This document shows positions 25,215 to 32,355 of a DNA stretch of 64,000 nucleotides, one piece after another. The position numbers were made by a program, and so were the translations under genes. Numbering within the stretch: position 1 is the stretch's first letter; every line of letters starts with the position of its first letter. The notes under the pieces are model-generated. The model made no database searches and had not been told where the DNA came from. It worked only from the letters and a program-made list of their open reading frames with translations. The DNA is from Rhodoferax bucti (lineage in GTDB: Bacteria; Pseudomonadota; Gammaproteobacteria; Burkholderiales; Burkholderiaceae_C): NCBI RefSeq assembly GCF_005876985.1, contig NZ_VAHD01000001.1, forward strand, positions 682,001 through 746,000. The letters are read 5' to 3'.

Positions 25215-25692
25215 TCTTTTTACCCATAAACCGGTCTGCCGACCAGGCGCCGGGCCCGTAAAGCGCGATGACCGCCAGCAACACACCCCAAGTGATGTGT
25301 TGCTGCAAAGCAGCCGGCGCGATCTCGCTCAGGGACAACACGGCCATGACGTTGACCACGCTCAAGCCCAAAGCCGCAAAGCGGCCACCCAAGCCCAGCA
25401 CCAACAACACCGGTAGCAGCAACTCACCCGTGGTGCCCATCCACGCCGCCAGCGCGGGCGGCAGCAGCGGCACATGGTATTCGTCCATGAACAGGGCCAG
25501 CGTGATGTCCCAATCCCGCAGCTTGGTGAGCCCGGAGAGGAAAAACACCTGCGCAACATACAGCCGCGCGATCAGCGCAGCGGGGGCCTGCAAGGCGTCC
25601 AGCAGGCGACGGCCCGCAATGAGCAAGGCGCCGATGTGCGGCAGCCACTGGGCGCGGGAGGTAATAGGGGTACGAGACATCGTTGTTTTCAT
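25177..25692 (-). CDS. DoxX-family membrane protein of the bufferin operon
   Basis: A 171-residue DoxX protein with four hydrophobic helices (around LIARLYVAQVFFLSGLTKL, LLLPVLLVLGLGGRFAALGL, VVNVMAVLSL and TWGVLLAVIALYG). DoxX proteins are often the last gene of bufferin-type operons; their role there is not settled. The start lies 12 bp after bufC. The final residues MLWRRLHLRKQL come from an interspersed repeat that overlaps the gene's 3' end, so the native C-terminus was probably different. Confidence 0.85.
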   Translation of the reverse strand: MKTTMSRTPITSRAQWLPHIGALLIAGRRLLDALQAPAALIARLYVAQVFFLSGLTKLRDWDITLALFMDEYHVPLLPPALAAWMGTTGELLLPVLLVLGLGGRFAALGLSVVNVMAVLSLSEIAPAALQQHITWGVLLAVIALYGPGAWSADRFMGKKMLWRRLHLRKQL

Positions 25693-25704
25693 GGAGAACT
25701 CTTT

Positions 25705-26499
25705 TCAAACTAAAGAGGGCTCGCCGCCAGCGCCGGACCGCGCTGCGAGCAACAAACCGCTCTGAACCGCCAGAGGCAGCCACACCGACACATCCAGCTC
25801 CGGCGCAGCATCCAAGGCTTGGCCGAGGCTGCACCCACGGAGCAAGGCACTCAACCCAGCCCACTCCCCCGCCAAAGCCACCCGCACCACCGGCCTGAAG
25901 CCTTGCCGCCAGACCACGGCGTCTTCCTCCACGCCGGCCTGCAACATGCGGCCCACGTCTTCGAAAGCGGGGCCGTTGTCACCGTGGGCCGCATGCATGG
26001 AAACCACAGGCCAAGCGCTACGCAGCGCCGCGGTACCCGGCGCCAAACGCAGCCACAGCGCATCGGGGTTCTCGGTGGCCAGCAAAGCCCAGGTGCCGGC
26101 GTCTGCCTGCGCATCCCGCGCGCTGGCCCCCACATGCAGCAGCCACTCCAAGCGCGCCATGTAGGGCAGGTAGGGGGTGCCGCGCAGTTGGGGGCTGTCC
26201 GCCAGAAACGAGGCCAGGTCAGCGCCCCATTGCGCCACGTCGCCACACACGGGCGGATGGGCGTGCCAATAGGCACGGGCGAGCTGGCCCATGCTCTCAT
26301 CGCCCAGCAGCCGGGTGAGCACCGGGTAGGCTGCCTGCAATGCCCGCTCCGCCAGAGCGTGGCCGTTGGCTTGATAGGCTTTTAGCCCTCTGGCGCTCGT
26401 ATGTATTGCGCAAGCAGCTATATTTTTCATAGCGCCATCCACGGAGGTATCGAACAAGGCTGCCAGCAGCGCTTGTTGTTGCAAGGCCAGAGGGCTCAT
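25705..26499 (-). CDS. bufC: BufC-type RiPP partner protein (DUF2063)
   Basis: A 264-residue protein of the DUF2063 family, the partner of MNIO enzymes that is thought to recognise the precursor peptide. The N-terminal helical domain carries [20 protein letters not shown] and [20 protein letters not shown], followed by a variable C-terminal part. Its ATG overlaps the bufB stop in ATGA (26496-26499). Residues about 23-38 ([16 protein letters not shown]) are encoded by an in-frame copy of the interspersed repeat; relatives as I remember them lack this stretch between the first helix and the xLxAYxANxHALAE motif. Confidence 0.85.
   Translation of the reverse strand: MSPLALQQQALLAALFDTSVDGAMKNIAACAIHTSARGLKAYQANGHALAERALQAAYPVLTRLLGDESMGQLARAYWHAHPPVCGDVAQWGADLASFLADSPQLRGTPYLPYMARLEWLLHVGASARDAQADAGTWALLATENPDALWLRLAPGTAALRSAWPVVSMHAAHGDNGPAFEDVGRMLQAGVEEDAVVWRQGFRPVVRVALAGEWAGLSALLRGCSLGQALDAAPELDVSVWLPLAVQSGLLLAARSGAGGEPSLV
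26386..26433 (+). repeat. interspersed repeat copy inside bufC
   Basis: CCTCTGGCGC, 10-nt spacer, TGCGCAAGCAGCT and ATATTTTTCATAGC: all three blocks of the repeat with standard spacing. It is opposite in orientation to bufC and in frame through it, with no stop codon introduced. Confidence 0.85.
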
Positions 26500-27437
26500 G
26501 CCGCAAGCGCCTCCGCGGGCTGTAGCGCGTGCCAGGCCACTTGGCGGGCCTTGCCGGCTTCGTCCAGTAGCACGTCCAGCGCCGGCACGTCGGTGTCCCA
26601 CTCCACCAGCGTCGGCACCGCACCGAAGCGCCGGATGGCATGGCGGTACACCGCCCACACGGCATCGCACACGCGGCTTCCGTGGTCATCAATCACGATG
26701 CGCCCATGGGCGTCGTCCACATGGCAATGCCCGGCCACATGCAGTTCCCCCACGGTGCCGGGGTCGATCGCATCCAGCCAGGCACAGCAGGCGGCCACCG
26801 GGTCGTGCGGGTGCCCCTGGAGTTGGGCATTCAGCGCGTTGACGTAAAGATTGTTCACATCCACCAGCAACTCACAGCCGGTGCGGCGGGCCAGGGTGTT
26901 GAGGAACTCCGGCTCCGCCCATTCCCGCTCGCCGGGTGCGCAGCGCCATTGCAGGTAGGCGGAGAGGTTTTCAACCATGAAGCGGCGTTGCAAGCGGTCT
27001 TGCACCTGCTGCACATGGGCGCACAAGGTCTCCAGCGCTTCATCGCTAAAGGGCAACGGCAAAAGGTCCGCCGCGTGCACGGTGCGGCCAGGGCCCCAAG
27101 CGGCACGGGCAAAGCTGGCGTGATCGCTGACCCGCACCGGGTCGATGCGACGCACCAAAGCGTCCAGCTGATCCAGGTGCCAGGGGTCCAGCCCCGCCAC
27201 CGAGCCCAAAGACAAACCCACCCCATGCAGGCTGATGGGGTACAGGGCGCGCCCCCGCTCCAGCACCGCCAAGGCAGCGCCGCCGGGGGCAAAAAAGTTT
27301 TCGGAATGGACTTCCAAAAAGTCCAGCGCCGGCTGCTCATGCAGCAGCTGCGCGTAATGAGGGTGCCGCCACCCGATGCCAACGGACACCGTGCGAGAGG
27401 TTTCCGATGCAGGCACAGCAAGCATGGTGCGGGGCAT
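26496..27437 (-). CDS. bufB: MNIO-family RiPP modification enzyme BufB (DUF692)
   Basis: A 313-residue TIM-barrel multinuclear non-haem iron oxidase of the DUF692 family. Members modify cysteines of precursor peptides; bufferin enzymes are reported to form thiooxazole-type heterocycles. Likely metal and active-site segments are all present: [47 protein letters not shown] and VEWDTDVP. The start ATG 27437 is 31 bp after the precursor gene, and the stop overlaps bufC. Order and overlaps argue that precursor, enzyme, partner and DoxX are one operon. Confidence 0.92.
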   Translation of the reverse strand: MPRTMLAVPASETSRTVSVGIGWRHPHYAQLLHEQPALDFLEVHSENFFAPGGAALAVLERGRALYPISLHGVGLSLGSVAGLDPWHLDQLDALVRRIDPVRVSDHASFARAAWGPGRTVHAADLLPLPFSDEALETLCAHVQQVQDRLQRRFMVENLSAYLQWRCAPGEREWAEPEFLNTLARRTGCELLVDVNNLYVNALNAQLQGHPHDPVAACCAWLDAIDPGTVGELHVAGHCHVDDAHGRIVIDDHGSRVCDAVWAVYRHAIRRFGAVPTLVEWDTDVPALDVLLDEAGKARQVAWHALQPAEALAA

Positions 27438-27468
27438 GGGCAGGCGGGCGTTCAGATGTGGGGCCGTC

Positions 27469-27726
27469 TTACATCTTGGGCGCCATCAGGCTGCCCTTCA
27501 TTTTTTCGCAGGTGCCTTTGGCCACGTATTTCCATTCGCCTTTGTCCATGTCCACTTTGGACTGGCCGGCACAAGAGTGCGCGCCGGACGCATTGGCGCA
27601 ATCGTTCTGGCCCGCCTTGGCAATGCCGAAGCATTTTTCTTTTTCCTGGGCGGCCACTGGCGCAGAGGCGAGGGTCAGGGAGATCAAGGTGGCGGCAGTA
27701 GCAGCAAGCAGGGCACGTTGGTTCAT
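27469..27726 (-). CDS. bufA: bufferin-type precursor peptide (DUF2282)
   Basis: An 85-residue secreted peptide: signal sequence ([20 protein letters not shown], cleaved near AQ at 26-27) and a core with four cysteines, Cys32, 43, 52 and 73, in the pattern [21 protein letters not shown] and VAKGTCEKM. This matches the DUF2282 family, now known as copper-binding bufferins whose central cysteines are modified by BufB. The ATG 27726 has the strong site CCAGGAGTCCCACC. It is the first gene of the operon and faces the divergent ECF sigma factor, its probable regulator. Confidence 0.9.
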   Translation of the reverse strand: MNQRALLAATAATLISLTLASAPVAAQEKEKCFGIAKAGQNDCANASGAHSCAGQSKVDMDKGEWKYVAKGTCEKMKGSLMAPKM

Positions 27727-27893
27727 GGTGGGACTCCTGGAGGGGTAAAACAATCAACCATGCAGCCTCCGGTGCCAAGTGCTCCGGCGCTGTGGTTGAG
27801 GTTTAGTCCGGCGGGCCCGCGCTTTCTTACATGCACATCGACAATTTTTAAAACTCGCCCGTACACTGCCCGCCACACACCTGCGGGCCCTCC

Positions 27894-28463
27894 ATGACAC
27901 GTTACGAAGACCAGGTCGCCGAACACCGCGACTACCTCTACAAATTTGCACGGCTGCAACTGCGCAACGAAGCATGGGCGGAAGATGCGGTGTCCGAAAC
28001 ACTGCTCGCCGCGCTGGCCAAGCCCCAGGCGTTTGCGCAGCGCTCGCAACTCAAGACCTGGCTGATCGGCATCCTCAAGCACAAAGTGATTGACGCCCTG
28101 CGCCACCATGGCCGTGAAGTCACCGGTGTCGGCAGCACAGAAGACGACGATGGCGACCCCTTGGAGCTACTGCATTTCAAAGCTGACGGCCACTTTGCCG
28201 AAGCGCCAGCCGATTGGGGCAACCCGGAGCAGCACACCAGCAGCCGGCAGTTTTTTGAAATTCTGGAAGCCTGCGCCGAGAAACTGCCCGCCGTACAGGG
28301 CCGGCTGTTTTTGATGCGGGAGTGGCTGGAACTCTCCAGTGAAGAAATCTGTAAGGAGCTGGGTTTGACCCCGACCAACCTCTACGTCCAACTCCACCGT
28401 GCCCGGCTACGGCTACGGGAATGCCTCGAAATGAACTGGTTCCAGAAAGCAGGTGCCGCATGA
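27894..28463 (+). CDS. ECF-type RNA polymerase sigma factor
   Basis: A 189-residue group IV sigma factor. Region 2 runs from about residue 8 (HRDYLYKFARLQLRNEAWAEDAVSE..., split by AWAEDAV) through TWLIGILKHKVIDALR. Region 4 is LPAVQGRLFLMREWLE followed by the helix-turn-helix SSEEICKELGLTPTNLYVQL. It is divergent from the bufferin operon with 167 bp between starts, and its stop overlaps the anti-sigma start in ATGA. By analogy with other bufferin loci it probably turns on the bufA promoter when metal stress releases it. Confidence 0.9.
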   Translation: MTRYEDQVAEHRDYLYKFARLQLRNEAWAEDAVSETLLAALAKPQAFAQRSQLKTWLIGILKHKVIDALRHHGREVTGVGSTEDDDGDPLELLHFKADGHFAEAPADWGNPEQHTSSRQFFEILEACAEKLPAVQGRLFLMREWLELSSEEICKELGLTPTNLYVQLHRARLRLRECLEMNWFQKAGAA

Positions 28464-28672
28464 AACTGCTGCGCCGCACATGCAAAGAGGCCGCCGCGCT
28501 GATGGTGGCCCGGGAAGACCGCGCCCTTCCAGTGGCAGACCGGGTGGCCCTGTATTTTCATTTGTTGGCCTGCCAAGCCTGCCCGCGCTTCGAAAAACAG
28601 CTGCTCACCCTGCGCAACAGCATGCGCCAGTGGCGCCATTACAGCGAAAACGATGCCGATTCTGCCGGCTAA
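28460..28672 (+). CDS. small zinc-binding anti-sigma factor
   Basis: A 70-residue cytoplasmic protein with a ZAS-type metal site: an early Cys (LRRTCKEAAAL) and HLLACQACPRF (His-x3-Cys-x2-Cys). It lacks the membrane helix and sensor domain of many anti-sigma factors, so it would sense metal or redox state directly in the cytoplasm. ATG 28460 overlaps the sigma-factor stop. Its 5' coupling to the sigma gene is the main support for the role. Confidence 0.8.
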   Translation: MKLLRRTCKEAAALMVAREDRALPVADRVALYFHLLACQACPRFEKQLLTLRNSMRQWRHYSENDADSAG

Positions 28673-28815
28673 CCTGAAAAAACAATAAAAACTAGGATTC
28701 GTCCACAAAGTAACGCATAATGGTTTGGCATTGCCGAAATATCGGTGTGCAAGTTTGCGGTGATTAGTCAGTTTCGCGTCTGCTTTAAGTCTTCAATGGT
28801 TTGTTGATTGCGGTT

Positions 28816-28855
28816 AAGGACTCCATCGCGTTTTGAGTTATTTTGAGGAGTCCTT
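28816..28855 (+). promoter_or_regulatory. leader hairpin that hides the ribosome site of the RRM gene
   Basis: AAGGACTCC (28816-28824) is fully complementary to GGAGTCCTT (28847-28855), with a 22-nt loop. The 3' arm contains the Shine-Dalgarno GAGGAG and ends 2 bases before the ATG. Folding would block translation. The whole leader from the previous gene is 185 bp and AT-richer than its surroundings. Confidence 0.6.
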
Positions 28856-28857
28856 TC

Positions 28858-29286
28858 ATGGGCAACAAACTTTACGTAGGCAACCTGCCTTATTCTTTCC
28901 GTGACGAAGACCTGCAACAAGCTTTTGCAGCACACGGTTCTGTTTCCAGCGCCAAAGTCATGATGGAACGCGACACCGGTCGCTCCAAGGGCTTCGGCTT
29001 TGTGGAAATGGGCAGCGATGCTGAAGCACAAACTGCTATCAACGCCATGAACGGTCAACAGTTCGGTGGCCGCGGTTTGGTTGTGAACGAAGCACGTCCC
29101 ATGGAGCCACGTCCTCCCCGTTCCGGCGGCTTCGGCGGCGGCGCTGGCGGTGGTGGCTTTGGCGGCGGCGGCCGTTCCGGTGGCGGCGGCTACGGCGGCG
29201 GTGACCGTTCCGGTGGCGGCGGCTACGGCGGTGGCGGCGGCCGTTCCGGTGGTGGCGGCTACGGCGGTGGCCGTTCCAGCTACTAA
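28858..29286 (+). CDS. glycine-rich RNA-binding protein with one RRM
   Basis: A 142-residue RNA-binding protein. Residues 1-80 form a single RRM with RNP2 (LYVGNLPY) and RNP1 (KGFGFVEM); residues about 90-142 are a low-complexity tail of repeated RSGGGGYGGG units ending in SSY. Such proteins in cyanobacteria and betaproteobacteria are often cold-induced RNA chaperones. The ATG at 28858 is set by GAGGAGTCCTTTC, itself part of a leader hairpin. A strong UUCG-loop terminator follows. Codon repetition in the tail makes it prone to length change. Confidence 0.93.
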   Translation: MGNKLYVGNLPYSFRDEDLQQAFAAHGSVSSAKVMMERDTGRSKGFGFVEMGSDAEAQTAINAMNGQQFGGRGLVVNEARPMEPRPPRSGGFGGGAGGGGFGGGGRSGGGGYGGGDRSGGGGYGGGGGRSGGGGYGGGRSSY

Positions 29287-29309
29287 GCCAGGAACTGCTT
29301 CAGCAGATA

Positions 29310-29333
29310 AAAAGGGACCTTCGGGTCCCTTTT
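29310..29333. terminator. intrinsic terminator with UUCG tetraloop
   Basis: AAAAGGGACC (29310-29319), loop TTCG, GGTCCCTTTT (29324-29333). A and T tracts on both sides let it work in both directions between the RRM gene and the convergent SDR gene. Confidence 0.93.
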
Positions 29334-29345
29334 GTATTTCTGGCC

Positions 29346-30122
29346 TTACACCTCGTCCAGCCGGTGTTTACGGGGGCGGCCAGAGAGAGCGCGGTCGAAC
29401 AAACGGTTGGGCAGCGCCCGCAACAAAGTGGCGACCACGCCCATTTGCCACGGAATGACGCGGTAACTGGTGCCGGCATCTACCGCGCGGAACGCCCGGT
29501 CTGCAAAATCCTGTGCAGACATCAAAAACGGCATGGAATAGCGGTTCTGCCGGGTCAGAGGCGTATCGATATAGCCAGGGCAAATAGTGACCACCTTGAC
29601 CCCGCTGGCCCGCAACTCGCCCCGCAAGGATTCGCAATAGGCAATCACCGCCGCTTTGCTGGCGCAGTACGCACCATGGCCGGGAAGGCCACGGATGCCC
29701 GCCACGCTGCCGATACCCACCAGTCGACCGGAGCCGCGCTTTTGCATGGGGGCCACAAAGGGGTGAAATGTGGCAGCAAGGCCGATGTTGTTGGTCGCCA
29801 AGGTACGTTGCAGCACATCCAGATCACTGCGCACCGCGGTATCCATGCCGATGCTGATACCGGCATTGGCCACCACCACGTCCGGCACGCCTTGCTGCTG
29901 CAAGCACGCCTCGCCAGCCGCCACGATGCTGTGAATATCCGCGACATCAGCACTATAAATTTGATAGCGCGATACGCTTAATCCTTGAGCGTCAGCCCAG
30001 CTTTTGATCTCCGCAGTGCGCCGGGCGACGAGTGCCAGGGAGTAGCCCGCGTCGTAAAACCGCTTGGCCATCGCCTGGCCAATGCCGCTGGATGCGCCGG
30101 TGATGAAAAGCAAAGGGGCCAT
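29346..30122 (-). CDS. short-chain dehydrogenase/reductase
   Basis: A 258-residue NAD(P)-dependent SDR. The cofactor motif TGASSGIGQAM starts at residue 7, followed by VVANAGIS, a Ser in GIGSVAG and the catalytic YCASKAAV (Tyr-x3-Lys). The C-terminal region (LTRQNRYSMPFLMSAQDFAD) is like the classical SDRs that sit beside LPS genes. ATG 30122 is preceded by GGAGAACACC. It follows lptC by 23 bp on the same strand, in the place where lptA-lptB are often found. Substrate unknown. Confidence 0.88.
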   Translation of the reverse strand: MAPLLFITGASSGIGQAMAKRFYDAGYSLALVARRTAEIKSWADAQGLSVSRYQIYSADVADIHSIVAAGEACLQQQGVPDVVVANAGISIGMDTAVRSDLDVLQRTLATNNIGLAATFHPFVAPMQKRGSGRLVGIGSVAGIRGLPGHGAYCASKAAVIAYCESLRGELRASGVKVVTICPGYIDTPLTRQNRYSMPFLMSAQDFADRAFRAVDAGTSYRVIPWQMGVVATLLRALPNRLFDRALSGRPRKHRLDEV

Positions 30123-30145
30123 GGTGTTCTCCAGATTCACACGTT

Positions 30146-30769
30146 TCAGGGGCGCACAGGCGCAGGAATCAGCAAGCCACGCACCCGCCCTTGCAGACGC
30201 ATGACCTGTTCCACGTTGTCAAACTCCATGCGGTCGGCGGTGAACACATCCTTGCCCCGGCGCAGCTCCACCGGCTTGTTGGAGGTCACCCGCTCGGTAT
30301 CCATGAAGGCATGCAAAAACTCGCCCCGGTATTCGGTGCGCGGCTGCTCGGGCTGGCCTTTGGCAGCCGCAATGGCGTCGCGCACCACCAGGGCATTGCC
30401 CATCAACTGCACTTCGGAGCCGTCTTCATTGGCCAAGCCCTTGAGGGCGGTCGCCGTAGTGAGGCGCCCCTTGGCGTCGTAAGAGCGGATACGGATGTCG
30501 TCGATTTCCATCCACTGCGTATCCGGGTAATGGCGGGCGATGCTGCCCTGCACATCGGAGCGCAATTTACCAGCGGGGTCAAACGTCTTGACAGAAAACC
30601 CCTCCATGAAATAGTCCGGCTCATGGCCACGCGCCCGCTCAGGAGCCGCTGCCTCCAGCACCGGCGTGCTGCGCACCAGCCAGTACGTTCCCAGGGCCAA
30701 CACCCCCATCACCAGGATGGGGAGGTAGAGCATCAAGCGCTCCCAAGCCGCATAGAGGAAGTTTTTCAC
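30146..30769 (-). CDS. lptC: LPS export protein LptC
   Basis: A 207-residue bitopic inner-membrane protein that passes LPS from the LptBFG extractor to the periplasmic LptA bridge. The N-terminal helix is MLYLPILVMGVLALGTYWLV, followed by a periplasmic beta-jellyroll (DYFMEGFSVKTFDPAGKL; SNKPVELRRGKDVFTADRM). The start is taken as GTG 30769 because GTGA overlaps the kdsC stop; the longer open frame is inside kdsC. lptA and lptB do not follow in this window. Confidence 0.92.
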   Translation of the reverse strand: MKNFLYAAWERLMLYLPILVMGVLALGTYWLVRSTPVLEAAAPERARGHEPDYFMEGFSVKTFDPAGKLRSDVQGSIARHYPDTQWMEIDDIRIRSYDAKGRLTTATALKGLANEDGSEVQLMGNALVVRDAIAAAKGQPEQPRTEYRGEFLHAFMDTERVTSNKPVELRRGKDVFTADRMEFDNVEQVMRLQGRVRGLLIPAPVRP

Positions 30770-31311
30770 GCGAGGTAAGCCCGCAACAAATCCACATAGC
30801 GGCCACTGGCCACCAAGAGCACATCGCACACTTCACGCACAGCACCTGCACCGCCGAGGGTACGGGTTACATAGTGGGCACGTCCGCTCACTTCTATGTG
30901 GGCGTTCACCGGCGCACAGGCAAACGCACAGCGGGTCATCATGGGCAAATCGGGCCAGTCATCGCCCATGGCGGCGGCCTGCGACCAATCCAGGCCCAGC
31001 TTATCGAGAATGCTCTGGGCGGCGGGGCGTTTGTCTTCGGTGCCAAAACGGGCATGGGTGATGCCCAAGGCTTGCAGGCGAACCCGCAGGGCTGGCGAGT
31101 CCCGCCCCGTCACCACGGCTGGCGTGATGCCGGCTTTTTGCAGCAACTTCAGGCCATGGCCGTCCAAGGTGTTGAAGCGCTTGGTGGTTTCACCGTCGGC
31201 GGTGAAGTGCAAGCCCCCATCCGTCAGCACGCCATCCACATCCAAGAACAACACGCGAATGCCTTGCGCCTTGAGCAACAAGTCCGGGGGAAAGTGAAGC
31301 AAGGGTGCCAT
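30766..31311 (-). CDS. kdsC: 3-deoxy-D-manno-octulosonate 8-phosphate phosphatase
   Basis: A 181-residue HAD-superfamily phosphatase that makes free KDO for the inner core of LPS. It has the nucleophile motif FLDVDGVLTDGG, the second motif VVTGRDSPALRVR and MGDDWPDLPMM. It lacks a cap domain, as is usual for KdsC. The ATG at 31311 overlaps the kdsD stop by one base (TGATG), and the end overlaps lptC, forming a tight kdsD-kdsC-lptC operon. Confidence 0.94.
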   Translation of the reverse strand: MAPLLHFPPDLLLKAQGIRVLFLDVDGVLTDGGLHFTADGETTKRFNTLDGHGLKLLQKAGITPAVVTGRDSPALRVRLQALGITHARFGTEDKRPAAQSILDKLGLDWSQAAAMGDDWPDLPMMTRCAFACAPVNAHIEVSGRAHYVTRTLGGAGAVREVCDVLLVASGRYVDLLRAYLA

Positions 31312-32312
31312 CAAATGACCTTGGCCCGCATCAGGTCGTTGCTGTTGATCGCGCCACACAGCTTGCCGGCGTCGTCCACCACCAGCACGCTGGTGATGCG
31401 GCGGGCTTCCATCAAGTCAGCCGCATCCACCGCCAAAGCGTGCATGCCGATGGTGCAAGGCTTCGCATGCATCACATCCGCAGCCGTCTTCGCGCGCAAG
31501 TCGGCACCTTGCTCTACCAAGCGACGCAGGTCGCCATCGGTAAAGATGCCCAGCAGCGCGCCCTCGTCGTCCACCACGGCAGCAGCACCCAGGCCTTTGG
31601 CGCTCATTTCGCGCATCAAATCACTGAAACCTGCGTGGGGAGCCACGCGGGGCAGGGCATCGCCGCTGCGCATCACATCGCTCACGTGGGTTAGCAGCTT
31701 GCGGCCCAAGGCACCGCCGGGGTGGGAGCGGGCGAAGTCTTCGGCGCGGAAGCCCCGCGCGTCCAGCAGCGCCACCGCGAGTGCGTCCCCCATGGCCAAC
31801 TGGGCCGTGGTGCTGGCCGTGGGGGCCAGGTTCAAGGGGCAGGCCTCTTTTTCTACTGCGGTATCGATCCAGATGTCGGCATGCAGAGCCATGGTGCTTT
31901 GACGATTGCCAGTCATGGCCACCAGAGGTGCACCCAAGCGCTTGAGCACCGGCAGGATGGCCGCCATCTCTTGCGACTCGCCGCTGTTGGAAATCATCAG
32001 CACCAAATCAATGGGGGTCACCATGCCCAAATCACCATGGCTGGCCTCGGCGGGGTGCACAAACATGGCGGGCGTGCCGGTCGAGGCCAAAGTGGCCGCA
32101 ATTTTGCGCCCCACATGCCCGCTCTTGCCCATGCCCATGACCACCACCCGGCCCTGCAAGGCGAGGATTTTTTCGATGGTCTGGGTGAAGCCGGCATTCA
32201 AGCGGTTTTTGAGCCCCAACACGGCGGCGGCCTCAATGTCGAATGCTTCTTTGGCGAGGTCCAGTGCGCGTTGCGCCTGGAAACCCCGCACAGGGAGGGA
32301 AGATGCTGTCAT
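31311..32312 (-). CDS. kdsD: arabinose-5-phosphate isomerase
   Basis: A 333-residue enzyme that converts ribulose 5-phosphate to arabinose 5-phosphate for KDO synthesis. The N-terminal SIS domain holds VVMGMGKSGHVGRKIAATLA, ASTGTPAMFVHPAEASHGDL and ISNSGESQEM; two CBS domains occupy about 210-333. First gene of kdsD-kdsC-lptC; divergent from the Kef-type antiporter with 43 bp between start codons. Confidence 0.95.
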   Translation of the reverse strand: MTASSLPVRGFQAQRALDLAKEAFDIEAAAVLGLKNRLNAGFTQTIEKILALQGRVVVMGMGKSGHVGRKIAATLASTGTPAMFVHPAEASHGDLGMVTPIDLVLMISNSGESQEMAAILPVLKRLGAPLVAMTGNRQSTMALHADIWIDTAVEKEACPLNLAPTASTTAQLAMGDALAVALLDARGFRAEDFARSHPGGALGRKLLTHVSDVMRSGDALPRVAPHAGFSDLMREMSAKGLGAAAVVDDEGALLGIFTDGDLRRLVEQGADLRAKTAADVMHAKPCTIGMHALAVDAADLMEARRITSVLVVDDAGKLCGAINSNDLMRAKVI

Positions 32313-32355
32313 GCAGGCATTTTATAGAGCGCGTTACTCTTGCTAGTATCAAGCC

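Noticed and set aside
29130..29286. Tandem DNA repeats at the end of the RRM gene as a separate element
   Set aside because: They encode the glycine-rich RSGGGGYGGG tail in frame and are explained by the protein.
29948..29975. Further interspersed repeat copy inside the SDR gene
   Set aside because: ACTATAAATTTGATAGC resembles the terminal palindrome, but the TGCGCAAGCAGCT block is missing and the coding sequence reads normally for an SDR.
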